NCBI GenBank assembly: GCA_019242395.1
Contig: JAFAVP010000097.1
Span: forward strand, 1 to 32,702
Length of the DNA: 32,702 nucleotides
DNA from: Alphaproteobacteria bacterium
GTDB lineage: Bacteria; Pseudomonadota; Alphaproteobacteria; Micropepsales; Micropepsaceae
Direction of reading: 5' to 3'
Shown: one piece after another, positions 1-7,319 of the stretch
Position numbering within the stretch: the first letter of the stretch is position 1
How the letters are laid out: each line of letters starts with the position of its first letter
Translations under genes and position numbers: made by a program
The notes under the pieces: model-generated
The model's input: only the letters and a program-made list of their open reading frames with translations
Databases searched by the model: none
Told to the model about the DNA's origin: nothing

Positions 1-72
1 TTCTACAGCGAAGACCTGCACCACGGCCAGCGCATCCAAGGCCTGACGATCCGCAATCCGTTTCGTGCCTGA
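1..72 (+). CDS. C-terminal end of an unidentified protein (partial)
   Basis: An open frame runs from the left edge to a TGA at 70-72 and encodes 23 residues, starting FYSEDLHHGQRI and ending RNPFRA. Codon use is like that of the genuine genes nearby. The start and nearly all of the protein lie outside the window, so no domain can be named. It could be a chance open frame, but it is followed on the same strand by another gene. Confidence 0.4.
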   Translation, partial: FYSEDLHHGQRIQGLTIRNPFRA

Positions 73-132
73 CAACACGATAGGCTCGTCACTAGATTCC
101 GGGAAATGACCATGTAACTTGGGCAGAGTATC

Positions 133-519
133 TTGTCGGTAGTCTCAGGCTTCTTGTTGATAGGCGTACTCTCTGCCGGGCCTGACATAGCAATGCAGAA
201 AGTGGGGGTATTCCCGCCAGCGAGCAGGCCGCAAGACTTTACGACTGCGATGTTGCTTCTCGCGACTTTTTATCGGTGCTTAGCAGGAGTGATTGGTAGC
301 TACGTTACCGCACGCCTCGCGCCCAAGCGTCCCATGCTTCACGGCCTGGTTCTCGGTATGCTCAGCATCGCAGTTGCCGGGTCTGCGGCAGTGTTGATGT
401 GGCACTACGGACCTAACTGGTATCCTATTGCACTGGTCGTGACCGCACTTCCATGCGCTTGGTTAGGAGGCGCCCTCGCGTCGCGACAATCGCGAAAGCC
501 TGCCGTTCTGATAAGCTAA
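133..519 (+). CDS. Small four-helix membrane protein, function unknown (start uncertain)
   Basis: A 128-residue hydrophobic protein with about four membrane segments, near residues 2-22, 39-62, 71-92 and 96-114. The conserved-looking RPMLHG and WYPIALVV stretches resemble uncharacterised membrane proteins known from many Proteobacteria; this is recalled, not searched. The start is a weak TTG with no clear ribosome-binding site. In the same frame ATG codons lie upstream at 106 and 112, but a TAA at 115-117 directly follows the second. The codons after it (LGQSIL) read like the normal family N-terminus, so the gene may carry a nonsense mutation or may begin late. It converges on the carboxylase gene, 2 bases away. 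Confidence 0.6.
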   Translation: MSVVSGFLLIGVLSAGPDIAMQKVGVFPPASRPQDFTTAMLLLATFYRCLAGVIGSYVTARLAPKRPMLHGLVLGMLSIAVAGSAAVLMWHYGPNWYPIALVVTALPCAWLGGALASRQSRKPAVLIS

Positions 520-521
520 GG

Positions 522-2114
522 TCACATCCTGAACACGCCGAATTTGGTGTCAGGGATCGGAGCGTTGAGGCAGGCGGACAAAGCGAGAGACAGCACGCGC
601 CGGGTGTCCGCAGGGGCGATGATGCCGTCGTCCCACAGCCGCGCGGTGGCGTAGTACGGATTGCCCTCGTCTTCGTATTTCTGGCGGATCGGCGCCTTGA
701 AGGCTTCGGCCTGTTCCGGCGTCCACTTCTCAGCATCACGATGCACGGTGGCCAGCACGCTCGCCGCCTGTTCGCCGCCCATCACGCTGATGCGCGAATT
801 GGGCCAGCTGAAAAGGAAGCGGGGCGAATAGGCGCGGCCGCACATGCCGTAATTTCCCGCGCCGTAACTCCCGCCGACGATCAGCGTGATCTTCGGCACC
901 TGCGCGCACGCCACCGCCGTCACCATCTTGGCGCCGTCTTTCGCAATACCGCCTGCTTCGTATTTGCGGCCCACCATGAAGCCTGCGATGTTCTGCAGGA
1001 ACAGCAACGGAATGCGCCGCTGGCAGCACAGCTCGATGAAGTGCGCGGCCTTCATCGCGCTCTCGGAAAACAGGATGCCGTTGTTGGCGACGATGCCGAC
1101 CGGCATGCCCTCGATATGCGCAAAGCCGGTGACCAAAGTGGTGCCGTATGTTTTCTTGAATTCATCGAGCTCGGAGGCATCCACCAGGCGGGCGATCACC
1201 TCGCGCACATCGTATTGCGTCATCAAGGATTGCGGCACGATGCCGTTCAGTTCAGCGGTGTCGTACGCCGGCGCGCGCGGTTCGCGCAGCGGAATGTCCG
1301 GCTCTTTCCGGTAATTCAGGTTCGACACAATGCGCCGCGCGATGGCGAGCGCGTGCGTGTCGTCATTGGCGTAATGGTCGGCAACGCCGCTCACTTTGGC
1401 GTGCACATCCGCGCCGCCCAATTCTTCCGCGGTCACCACTTCGCCGGTGGCCGCCTTCACCAGCGGCGGGCCGCCAAGGAAGATGGTGCCCTGCCCCTTC
1501 ACGATGATGGTTTCGTCGCTCATCGCCGGCACATAGGCGCCGCCCGCGGTGCACGAGCCCATCACGCTGGCGATTTGCGGAATGCCTGCGGCCGATAGCG
1601 TCGCCTGGTTGAAGAAGATGCGGCCGAAATGCTCTCTGTCCGGAAAGATCTCCGCCTGGTTCGGCAGATTGGCGCCGCCGGAATCCACCAGATAGATGCA
1701 GGGGAGCCGGTTCTCGCGCGCGATCTCCTGCGCCCGCAGATGCTTCTTCACGGTAATGGGATAGTAGGTGCCACCCTTGATGGTGGCGTCATTGCAGACG
1801 ATGACGCATTCGCGCCCCATCACCCGGCCGATGCCCGTGATGATGCCCGCGGCGTGGATGTCGCCCTCGTACATGCCGTTGGCGGCGAGCGGCGAGAGCT
1901 CGAGGAAGGGAGAGCCGGGATCGATCAGCCGCTCCACCCGCTCGCGCGGCAGCAGCTTGCCGCGGTCGGTATGGCGCTTGCGGCTTTTTTCGTCGCCGCC
2001 CAGCGCCGCCCGCGCCATCTTCTCCTTCAGCTCGGCGACGAGCTTCCCCATCGCCTCCGCATTTGCCTTGAAGGCGGGAGAGTTAGACGAGATGGTTGAT
2101 TTGATGGCGGGCAC
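522..2114 (-). CDS. mccB: Methylcrotonoyl-CoA carboxylase, beta (carboxyltransferase) subunit
   Basis: Transfers the carboxyl group from biotin to 3-methylcrotonyl-CoA in leucine breakdown; the alpha subunit carries biotin carboxylase and biotin. The 530-residue protein has the two crotonase-like halves of acyl-CoA carboxyltransferases. The N half has [31 protein letters not shown] and [16 protein letters not shown]; the C half has [19 protein letters not shown] and [20 protein letters not shown]. The [16 protein letters not shown] run and SWPN are typical of methylcrotonoyl rather than propionyl enzymes. A GTG start at 2114 is preferred: AGGGG (2126-2122) lies 7 bases ahead of it, and the following PAIKSTIS matches family N-termini. 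The longer ATG at 2135 falls inside a repeat element. No alpha subunit is adjacent, so mccA must be elsewhere. Confidence 0.93.
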   Translation of the reverse strand: MPAIKSTISSNSPAFKANAEAMGKLVAELKEKMARAALGGDEKSRKRHTDRGKLLPRERVERLIDPGSPFLELSPLAANGMYEGDIHAAGIITGIGRVMGRECVIVCNDATIKGGTYYPITVKKHLRAQEIARENRLPCIYLVDSGGANLPNQAEIFPDREHFGRIFFNQATLSAAGIPQIASVMGSCTAGGAYVPAMSDETIIVKGQGTIFLGGPPLVKAATGEVVTAEELGGADVHAKVSGVADHYANDDTHALAIARRIVSNLNYRKEPDIPLREPRAPAYDTAELNGIVPQSLMTQYDVREVIARLVDASELDEFKKTYGTTLVTGFAHIEGMPVGIVANNGILFSESAMKAAHFIELCCQRRIPLLFLQNIAGFMVGRKYEAGGIAKDGAKMVTAVACAQVPKITLIVGGSYGAGNYGMCGRAYSPRFLFSWPNSRISVMGGEQAASVLATVHRDAEKWTPEQAEAFKAPIRQKYEDEGNPYYATARLWDDGIIAPADTRRVLSLALSACLNAPIPDTKFGVFRM

Positions 2115-2129
2115 TACAATTCCCCTCAT

Positions 2130-2184
2130 TGTCATCCCCGGCCGAGCAATGCGACAGCGTTGCGAGGGGAAGGGGACCCAGGTG
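2130..2184 (+). repeat. REP-like palindromic repeat, left copy
   Basis: The element starts with TGTCATCCCCGG (2130-2141) and ends with AAGGGGACCCAGGTG (2170-2184). The middle holds a small imperfect hairpin (GCAATGC / GCGTTGC). Both ends recur in exact reverse complement at 2729-2787. It abuts the ribosome-binding site of mccB and contains the spurious upstream ATG of that frame. This layout of conserved ends with a variable stem is typical of alphaproteobacterial intergenic repeats. Confidence 0.75.
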
Positions 2185-2245
2185 GTCAGGTCAGCCGCAA
2201 TGTTAAGAGGGATTCGAGCAAATCGGAAAGGCTATACTCTACGCC

Positions 2246-2647
2246 CTATTTCGCTTCTGGAGCGACCGCTTCTGCAGTCGCCACGATCTCCGCGGCACAT
2301 TGGCCCATTTGGTAGTCCCAACAAGTTCCTTGCGCTCTTGTGATTGGCTTGGGATCGTTCGCGCTGCGTCCAAAGTCCACAAAATATGTGACGCGGGTAT
2401 GCTGACCAACTTCTTCCCACAAGGCCGGTGAAACGATGAGGTACAGCGTTCCAGGCTCATTGGCGCTTGTAAGTGACAGACGCTTAGAATGCTTGACCGC
2501 AGCCTCTATGCTGTCGCGCAGCTTGTTCGTGAGGCGGTCGTCAGACTGCTTCCACACTTGCACAGGATAGGGAGTAGTAGCGCTCAGCGCCGCGGCCACC
2601 ACTGGAATCGCGAACAGGCTCGCGACGATTCTTGCCCAACGTTTCAC
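2246..2647 (-). CDS. Small secreted protein, function unknown
   Basis: A GTG start at 2647 gives 133 residues beginning VKRWARIVASLFAIPVVAAA, a plausible Sec signal peptide with cleavage near LSA-TT. A longer reading to 2731 adds an unlikely N-terminus that runs towards the repeat element. The mature protein is about 110 residues, with two cysteines (GTCWDYQMGQC) near the C-terminus that could pair. No family is recognised. The gene sits between two inverted repeat copies (2130-2184 and 2729-2787), and its base composition looks less GC-rich than its neighbours by eye. Confidence 0.6.
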   Translation of the reverse strand: MKRWARIVASLFAIPVVAAALSATTPYPVQVWKQSDDRLTNKLRDSIEAAVKHSKRLSLTSANEPGTLYLIVSPALWEEVGQHTRVTYFVDFGRSANDPKPITRAQGTCWDYQMGQCAAEIVATAEAVAPEAK

Positions 2648-2728
2648 GCCATGAGCATAGCGGAACTCCCGCTTCGGAAGCCATGACAGGAACAGCAAGG
2701 CTAGCCGCGGACTCTCGGTCAGCGCGGG

Positions 2729-2787
2729 CACCTGGGTCCCCTTCCCTCAAACCGCGCGAGATCGCGCGGTTCTCGCCGGGGATGACA
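2729..2787 (-). repeat. REP-like palindromic repeat, right (inverted) copy
   Basis: CACCTGGGTCCCCTT (2729-2743) and CCGGGGATGACA (2776-2787) are exact reverse complements of the two ends of the 2130-2184 element. Between them is a perfect 9-bp hairpin, AACCGCGCG / CGCGCGGTT (2750-2758 and 2763-2771), unrelated in sequence to the hairpin of the left copy. The two copies point outward and bracket about 545 bp. Confidence 0.75.
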
Positions 2788-2834
2788 GTGCGAGTTAAGG
2801 CTTGCTATGCGCTCAGACCATCTTTTGACATTTG

Positions 2835-2849
2835 TGCTCAGTTGGAGCA
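2835..2849. promoter_or_regulatory. Palindromic operator-like site, upstream of nadA (distal)
   Basis: TGCTCAGTTGGAGCA is a perfect 5-bp inverted repeat with a 5-base spacer. A second copy of the same pattern lies about 63 bp downstream at 2895-2915. A repressor acting on nadABC, such as NadQ in Alphaproteobacteria, is the natural candidate, but the match to any published motif was not checked. Confidence 0.55.
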
Positions 2850-2861
2850 TCAATTTCCGCG

Positions 2862-2879
2862 CCGGCCTTGAAGGCCGGT
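2862..2879. other. Hairpin between the two nadA operator-like sites
   Basis: A GC-rich inverted repeat (CCGGCCTT then AAGGCCGG, with almost no loop) lies between the two palindromes upstream of nadA. It has no strong T-run, so it is not a clear terminator. Its role is unknown. Confidence 0.4.
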
Positions 2880-2894
2880 GGTTTCGGACTACAT

Positions 2895-2915
2895 TTATAC
2901 TCAAATAGAGCATAA
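2895..2915 (+). promoter_or_regulatory. Operator-like palindrome overlapping the likely -10 of nadABC
   Basis: The 21-bp site has arms TTATACTC and GAGCATAA, complementary at 7 of 8 positions, around a 5-base AT-rich spacer. TATACT (2896-2901) inside the left arm is a good -10 hexamer and would put the transcript start about 20 bases ahead of the nadA ATG. A protein bound here would cover the -10, which suggests repression. No clear -35 is visible. Confidence 0.6.
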
Positions 2916-2927
2916 AGGGCGCTCGAA

Positions 2928-3977
2928 ATGGAAATGGCCACCTCCGCGATCGGTCTCCCTTTCACGCCCGAGATCGCGCTGAGCACGCGTGCGCTTTACG
3001 AGCGGGTCTCCCATGTGGTGCCGGAGATAGAATGGGCCGTGCACGCGCCCTATGTGGACGCCATCAACCGGCTGAAGCGGCAGAAGAACGCAGTGATCCT
3101 CGCCCACAATTACATGACGCCGGAGATCTTCCACTGCGTCGCCGACTTCGTGGGCGACTCGCTGCAGCTGGCGCGTGAGGCGGCGCGCACTGACGCGAAA
3201 CTGATCGTACAGGCCGGCGTGCACTTCATGGCGGAAACCTCGAAAATTCTTTCGCCGGACAAAACCGTGCTGATTCCGGACTTGCGCGCAGGATGTTCGC
3301 TGGCCGCCTCCATCACCGGCGCCGATGTGCGGCTGCTGAAAGAGAAATATCCCGGGCTGCCGGTCGTCACCTATGTGAACACATCCGCCGAGGTGAAGGC
3401 GGAAAGCGATGTGTGCTGCACATCCTCCAACGCGGTGGCGGTGGTGGAAGACATCGCGCGCGAGCGCGGTGTGGACACCGTGATCATGATCCCGGACGAA
3501 TATCTGGCGGCAAATGTCGCGAAGCAGACGCCGGTGAAGATTATTTCCTGGAAGGGCCGCTGCGAAGTGCATGAGCGCTTTTCCGCCACCGATATTCGCG
3601 GCTACCGCGAGGCCAATCCCCGCGTCGTCGTGCTGGCGCATCCCGAATGCCCGCCGGAGGTGGTGGCGGAAGCAGATTTCGCGGGATCCACCTCGGCGAT
3701 GATCTCCTATGTTGGTAAGAAGCGGCCCGCTCGCGTTGTGCTGGTGACCGAATGCTCCATGAGCGACAACGTGGCGGTGGAATTCCCCGAAGTGGATTTC
3801 GTGCGGCCGTGCAATTTGTGCCCGCACATGAAGCGGATCACCCTGCCCGGCATTCTGCACTCGCTAGAAACAATGACACACGAAGTGACGGTCGATCCCG
3901 CCATTGCCTCCCGCGCCCGCGCCGCCGTCGAGCGCATGCTGGCGCTGAAAACGGGTCCGCAGCGCGCCGCCGCTTAG
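2928..3977 (+). CDS. nadA: Quinolinate synthase A
   Basis: Condenses iminoaspartate with dihydroxyacetone phosphate to give quinolinate, the second step of de novo NAD synthesis; a cytoplasmic [4Fe-4S] enzyme. The 349-residue protein has the three cluster cysteines in their family contexts: C123 (AGCSLA), C212 (GRCEVH) and C298 (LCPHMKR). [20 protein letters not shown] and CTSSNAV are further family motifs. The ATG at 2928 has a modest AAAGGG 8-9 bases upstream; a second ATG at 2934 is possible. One base separates its stop from the nadB ATG, so the three nad genes form one operon, behind the two palindromic sites described upstream. Confidence 0.96.
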   Translation: MEMATSAIGLPFTPEIALSTRALYERVSHVVPEIEWAVHAPYVDAINRLKRQKNAVILAHNYMTPEIFHCVADFVGDSLQLAREAARTDAKLIVQAGVHFMAETSKILSPDKTVLIPDLRAGCSLAASITGADVRLLKEKYPGLPVVTYVNTSAEVKAESDVCCTSSNAVAVVEDIARERGVDTVIMIPDEYLAANVAKQTPVKIISWKGRCEVHERFSATDIRGYREANPRVVVLAHPECPPEVVAEADFAGSTSAMISYVGKKRPARVVLVTECSMSDNVAVEFPEVDFVRPCNLCPHMKRITLPGILHSLETMTHEVTVDPAIASRARAAVERMLALKTGPQRAAA

Positions 3978-3978
3978 G

Positions 3979-5553
3979 ATGCACACCGACAACATCATTG
4001 AGTGCAAGGGCGCCCTTATTCTGGGCGCCGGGCTTGCCGGATTATTCACCGCGCTGAAGCTGGCGCCCTATCCGGCCACCGTCATTGCCGGGGCGCGGCC
4101 GGGGCATTCCGGCTCGAGTGCCTGGGCGCAGGGGGGCATCGCTGCGGCCGTGGGCAAAGCCGACAGCTGGCAAGCGCACGCGCGGGACACCATCGCGGCC
4201 GGTGCCGGCGCCTGCGACTCCAAAATTGTCGAGATGGTCACGCGGGAAGCGGCCGCGCGCATCGAGGATTTGATCGCGTTCGGTGCGCCATTCGACCGCA
4301 ACGCTGACGGTTCATTGGCCCTGGGCCGTGAAGCCGCACACTCCGCCGCGCGCATCGTGCATGTGACCGGCGACCGTGCCGGCGCGGAAGTTTCGCGGGT
4401 GTTGGCAGAGCGGGCGCTCGCCACACCCTCCATCACCTTGTGCGAAGGCTTCCACGCCATCGAACTTGCGCTGGAGAACGGCCGCGTCGCGGGCGTGTTC
4501 GCACGCTACGGGTGCGGCGCGGACACGAGGCTGGTGCTCTTCCGTAGCAACGCGGTGATCTTCGCCACCGGCGGCATCGGCGCGCTGTACCCCGTGACCA
4601 CCAATCCGCTGGAATCGCGTGGCGAAGGTTTGGGGATGGCGGCGCGGGCGGGTGCGGCGATTGCCGATGCCGAATTCGTGCAGTTCCATCCCACGGCGAT
4701 CGCCATCGGCCGCGATCCCGCGCCGCTCGCCACCGAAGCGCTGCGCGGCGAAGGCGCCGTGCTGGTCGATGAAACCGGCCGGCGTTTTATGCCCGCGGCG
4801 CATCCGGATGCTGAGCTGGCGCCGCGCGACGTGGTGGCGCGCGCCATCCACCGCGAGATCGCGAACGGTCATCGCGTATTCCTCGATTGCCGCGAGGCAA
4901 TCGGTGAGAGATTCGAGCGCGTGTTTCCGACCGTGTACGCGGCCTGCATGTCCGCTGGAATCAATCCCACAGTCCAACCGATTCCGGTGGCGCCGGCGGC
5001 GCACTATCACATGGGCGGCATCGCCACGGACGCAAACGGCCGTTCATCGCTGGACCGATTGTGGGCGGTTGGCGAGTGCGCCTCAACCGGCCTCCACGGT
5101 GCCAACCGCCTCGCCTCCAACTCATTGCTCGAAGCCCTGGTGTTTGGCGCCCGCGCGGCGGAGGACGTGCGCGGCAGCGTCGCGCCTCGATTGCAAGCGA
5201 GCGCGCCGCTTTCACCACCGCACTTTGCGCCCGCGCCACCCCCGCAGGTGTTGCGCGATGCAATGACTCGGCATCTGGGTTTGGAGCGGAACGAGGCAGG
5301 CATCCAGGCGGCCCTTGCCACGATTACGGCTGTCGAACGCGCCGCGAATGGCGAGCCCTCGCTTCTCAACATGACGGCGGCTGCCAAGCTCGTTGCCGCC
5401 GCAGCCCTTGTCCGTCGCGAAAGCCGCGGCGCCCACTTCCGCGGCGATTATCCGCAGACAGATGCGGTGTTCACACGCACTATCCTGACGCTCGCCGAAG
5501 CTAACCGCCTGCCAGACGCTGGCAAGCGCGCGCGCATGCACGGGCACTCATGA
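3979..5553 (+). CDS. nadB: L-aspartate oxidase
   Basis: FAD enzyme that oxidises L-aspartate to iminoaspartate, the substrate passed to NadA. The 524-residue protein begins with the dinucleotide-binding motif ALILGAGLAGLFTAL (about residues 12-26). It continues with SSAWAQGGIAAA, FVQFHPTA and the catalytic-region AAHYHMGGI, and then the FAD-contacting GLHGANRLASNSLLE. Its length is a little under the usual 530-540, with a shorter helical tail. The gene starts 1 base after nadA, and its TGA overlaps the nadC ATG (ATGA at 5550-5553), indicating translational coupling. Confidence 0.95.
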   Translation: MHTDNIIECKGALILGAGLAGLFTALKLAPYPATVIAGARPGHSGSSAWAQGGIAAAVGKADSWQAHARDTIAAGAGACDSKIVEMVTREAAARIEDLIAFGAPFDRNADGSLALGREAAHSAARIVHVTGDRAGAEVSRVLAERALATPSITLCEGFHAIELALENGRVAGVFARYGCGADTRLVLFRSNAVIFATGGIGALYPVTTNPLESRGEGLGMAARAGAAIADAEFVQFHPTAIAIGRDPAPLATEALRGEGAVLVDETGRRFMPAAHPDAELAPRDVVARAIHREIANGHRVFLDCREAIGERFERVFPTVYAACMSAGINPTVQPIPVAPAAHYHMGGIATDANGRSSLDRLWAVGECASTGLHGANRLASNSLLEALVFGARAAEDVRGSVAPRLQASAPLSPPHFAPAPPPQVLRDAMTRHLGLERNEAGIQAALATITAVERAANGEPSLLNMTAAAKLVAAAALVRRESRGAHFRGDYPQTDAVFTRTILTLAEANRLPDAGKRARMHGHS

Positions 5554-6410
5554 GTCTCGCCCTGCCGTTTACGCGGGCGCCGGAAGCGGCGCTTGTCGAA
5601 CCGATTGTCCGCCGCGCGCTGGAAGAAGATCTGGGCCGCGGCGGCGACATCACCAGCGCGCTGATCATCCCTGACGATCGACAGATCACGGCGCGGCTGG
5701 TGGCGCGCAAAGCGGGCACGGTTGCCGGTTTGATCGCTGCGGAATGCGCCTTCCGGCTGGTGGACTCCTCCATCAGCTTTCAGTGCGAGCTGCCCGACGG
5801 ATCCCCATGCGCCACGGGCAGCGAAATAGCGCACATCGCCGGGCCGGCGCGCGCGATCCTAACGGCGGAGCGCGTGGCGCTAAATTTCGTGGGGCACCTT
5901 TCCGGAATTGCCACCGCCACGCATGCGTTGGTCAGTGCCGTGAAAGGCACCAAGGCCAAGATCGTGGATACCCGCAAAACCACGCCTGGGTTACGCCTAC
6001 TGGAGAAATACGCCGTACGCTGCGGGGGCGGCTTCAATCACCGTTCCGGCCTGGATGACGCCATTCTCATCAAGGACAACCACATCGCTGTGGCCGGCTC
6101 GATCACAGAAGCCGTGCGCCGCGCGCGTGTGGGCGTCGCTCATATGATGAAGATCGAGGTCGAAGTAGACACACTGCCCCAACTGGAGGAGGCACTCTTA
6201 GTTGGTGTTGACACCATTCTGCTCGACAACATGAGTGTCGATGACCTGCGCCGGGCTGTCGCTCTGAACAGGGGGCGTGCCCTGCTGGAGGCTTCCGGAG
6301 GGGTTACCCTGGGCAGCGTCCGCGGCATTGCCGAGACTGGCGTGGATTACATTTCCTCCGGTGCCATCACTCACTCCGCTCCGAGCCTGGACGTCGGACT
6401 CGATCTCTGA
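5550..6410 (+). CDS. nadC: Nicotinate-nucleotide pyrophosphorylase (quinolinate phosphoribosyltransferase)
   Basis: Converts quinolinate and PRPP to nicotinate mononucleotide, completing the three-step entry into NAD synthesis. The 286 residues show EEDLGRGGDITS near the N-terminus, the TRKTTPGLRLLEKYAV motif, CGGGFNHRSGLDDAILIKDNHI, the VEV-x-LPQLEEAL segment and the C-terminal EASGGVTL...YISSGAITHS. The start overlaps the nadB stop. The last 213 bases are also read, on the other strand, as the C-terminal tail of a SleB-family hydrolase. Confidence 0.96.
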   Translation: MSLALPFTRAPEAALVEPIVRRALEEDLGRGGDITSALIIPDDRQITARLVARKAGTVAGLIAAECAFRLVDSSISFQCELPDGSPCATGSEIAHIAGPARAILTAERVALNFVGHLSGIATATHALVSAVKGTKAKIVDTRKTTPGLRLLEKYAVRCGGGFNHRSGLDDAILIKDNHIAVAGSITEAVRRARVGVAHMMKIEVEVDTLPQLEEALLVGVDTILLDNMSVDDLRRAVALNRGRALLEASGGVTLGSVRGIAETGVDYISSGAITHSAPSLDVGLDL

Positions 6411-7151
6411 CGCTGAGAGCACCGGGGTCTGCGGAAGCGCCACTCGCCGGACTTGCACGGGCGCGCTTCCGGACCGGCGATAGAAGACGTTGTTGCCGAT
6501 CGTGGCGGTGGGCACCATCCCCGGCCAGTCTGCCGCGATGCGGGCCGCGTGGAAGGATATCGCATCTTGGGTGATGTTGGTCAGCGGCATCACCCCGTTG
6601 ATGATCTGAGTCGCAAGACGTACTGCCCGGTTCCATTCCCAAGCCACCCGGGGCCTGCTCATGGTCCCGTCACACACGAACGAGAATTGGCAAGAGGAGC
6701 GGGTGCCCTGGTGCACAACGCCGCAAATGGAATGCGGGTAGCCCGCTCGGTGCGTCCGGCGTACCACCACTTCGGCAATGGCTTGCTGGCCCAGCGTGCC
6801 TTGCCCCCGCGCTTCGTAGTACAGCGCTTCGGCCAGGCACGAGGTTTCGGCCGCCAGATTCTCCAGCGCTACAGTTATCTTCAAGCGGCCAAAAAGGCCT
6901 GGAGCGGGCCGTGGTGCCGGAGTTACCTCAGGAGCTGGGGCTGCTAAGTCACTATGATCGTCCACCTGAACCTGCGGAACGGCTTCAGCCTCCAGAATGG
7001 CAGGACGGAACCGAGCAACCTTGGGGGCGTTGGAAACGGTGGTGGTGGTTGCATAGGCGGTCAAACCGCCCGCCGTCGCGAGCGTCAAGAAAACAGCCCC
7101 TGCGAGGCTGAGGTCGGCGCGCCTGAATGCGTCGATCGGTCTGTAGGGCAT
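6198..7151 (-). CDS. Cell wall hydrolase, SleB family, with a long tail antisense to nadC
   Basis: A 317-residue protein with an N-terminal membrane anchor or signal segment (about residues 14-34), a Pro/Ala-rich linker (65-88) and a SleB/Hydrolase_2 domain at about 102-226. The motif LAEALYYEARGQG (106-118) contains the presumed catalytic glutamate, and later VVHQGTRSSCQFSF, AVRLATQIINGV and GNNVFYRR match the family. Known members cleave peptidoglycan. Residues after about 235 are low-complexity and Gly/Ser/Gln/Val-rich with no domain. From residue 248 onward the codons lie on the strand opposite the conserved nadC gene, so this tail probably arose by loss of an earlier stop codon. The upstream gene is hom on the same strand. 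Confidence 0.85.
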   Translation of the reverse strand: MPYRPIDAFRRADLSLAGAVFLTLATAGGLTAYATTTTVSNAPKVARFRPAILEAEAVPQVQVDDHSDLAAPAPEVTPAPRPAPGLFGRLKITVALENLAAETSCLAEALYYEARGQGTLGQQAIAEVVVRRTHRAGYPHSICGVVHQGTRSSCQFSFVCDGTMSRPRVAWEWNRAVRLATQIINGVMPLTNITQDAISFHAARIAADWPGMVPTATIGNNVFYRRSGSAPVQVRRVALPQTPVLSASEIESDVQARSGVSDGTGGNVIHASLGNAADAAQGNPSGSLQQGTPPVQSDSPAQVIDTHVVEQNGVNTN

Positions 7152-7267
7152 ACGCAGATACTCTCTCGGATATGGCGTTACGACGTTGGTCCGAACGGCC
7201 GCCCCGCCCTCGCGGCCACAACCGAAGCTGCCAAGCTACGCGGAAATGGTCAAATGAAAATTGCTCA

Positions 7268-7290
7268 AAAGATGACGAGTCGTCACCTTT
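7268..7290 (-). terminator. Near-perfect palindrome after hom; possible terminator
   Basis: AAAGATGACGA (7268-7278), then one G, then TCGTCACCTTT (7280-7290): an inverted repeat with one mismatch. On the minus strand the hairpin is followed by TTTTGAGC, which fits a weak intrinsic terminator after hom. It also lies in the upstream region of the SleB gene and could be a protein-binding site. Confidence 0.4.
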
Positions 7291-7319
7291 CTCACCGTCC
7301 TAACAGGGGTGCGGGCACT

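Noticed and set aside
453-1598. 381-codon open frame on the plus strand
   Set aside because: It is antisense to mccB, has an Arg/His/Ala-rich composition typical of shadow frames in GC-rich DNA, and shows no domain.
2115-2135. Longer mccB N-terminus from the ATG at 2135
   Set aside because: That ATG lies within the repeat element; the GTG at 2114 has a well-placed AGGGG and matches family N-termini.
2901-3860. 319-codon open frame opposite nadA
   Set aside because: It is a His/Gly/Arg-rich shadow of the clear nadA frame.
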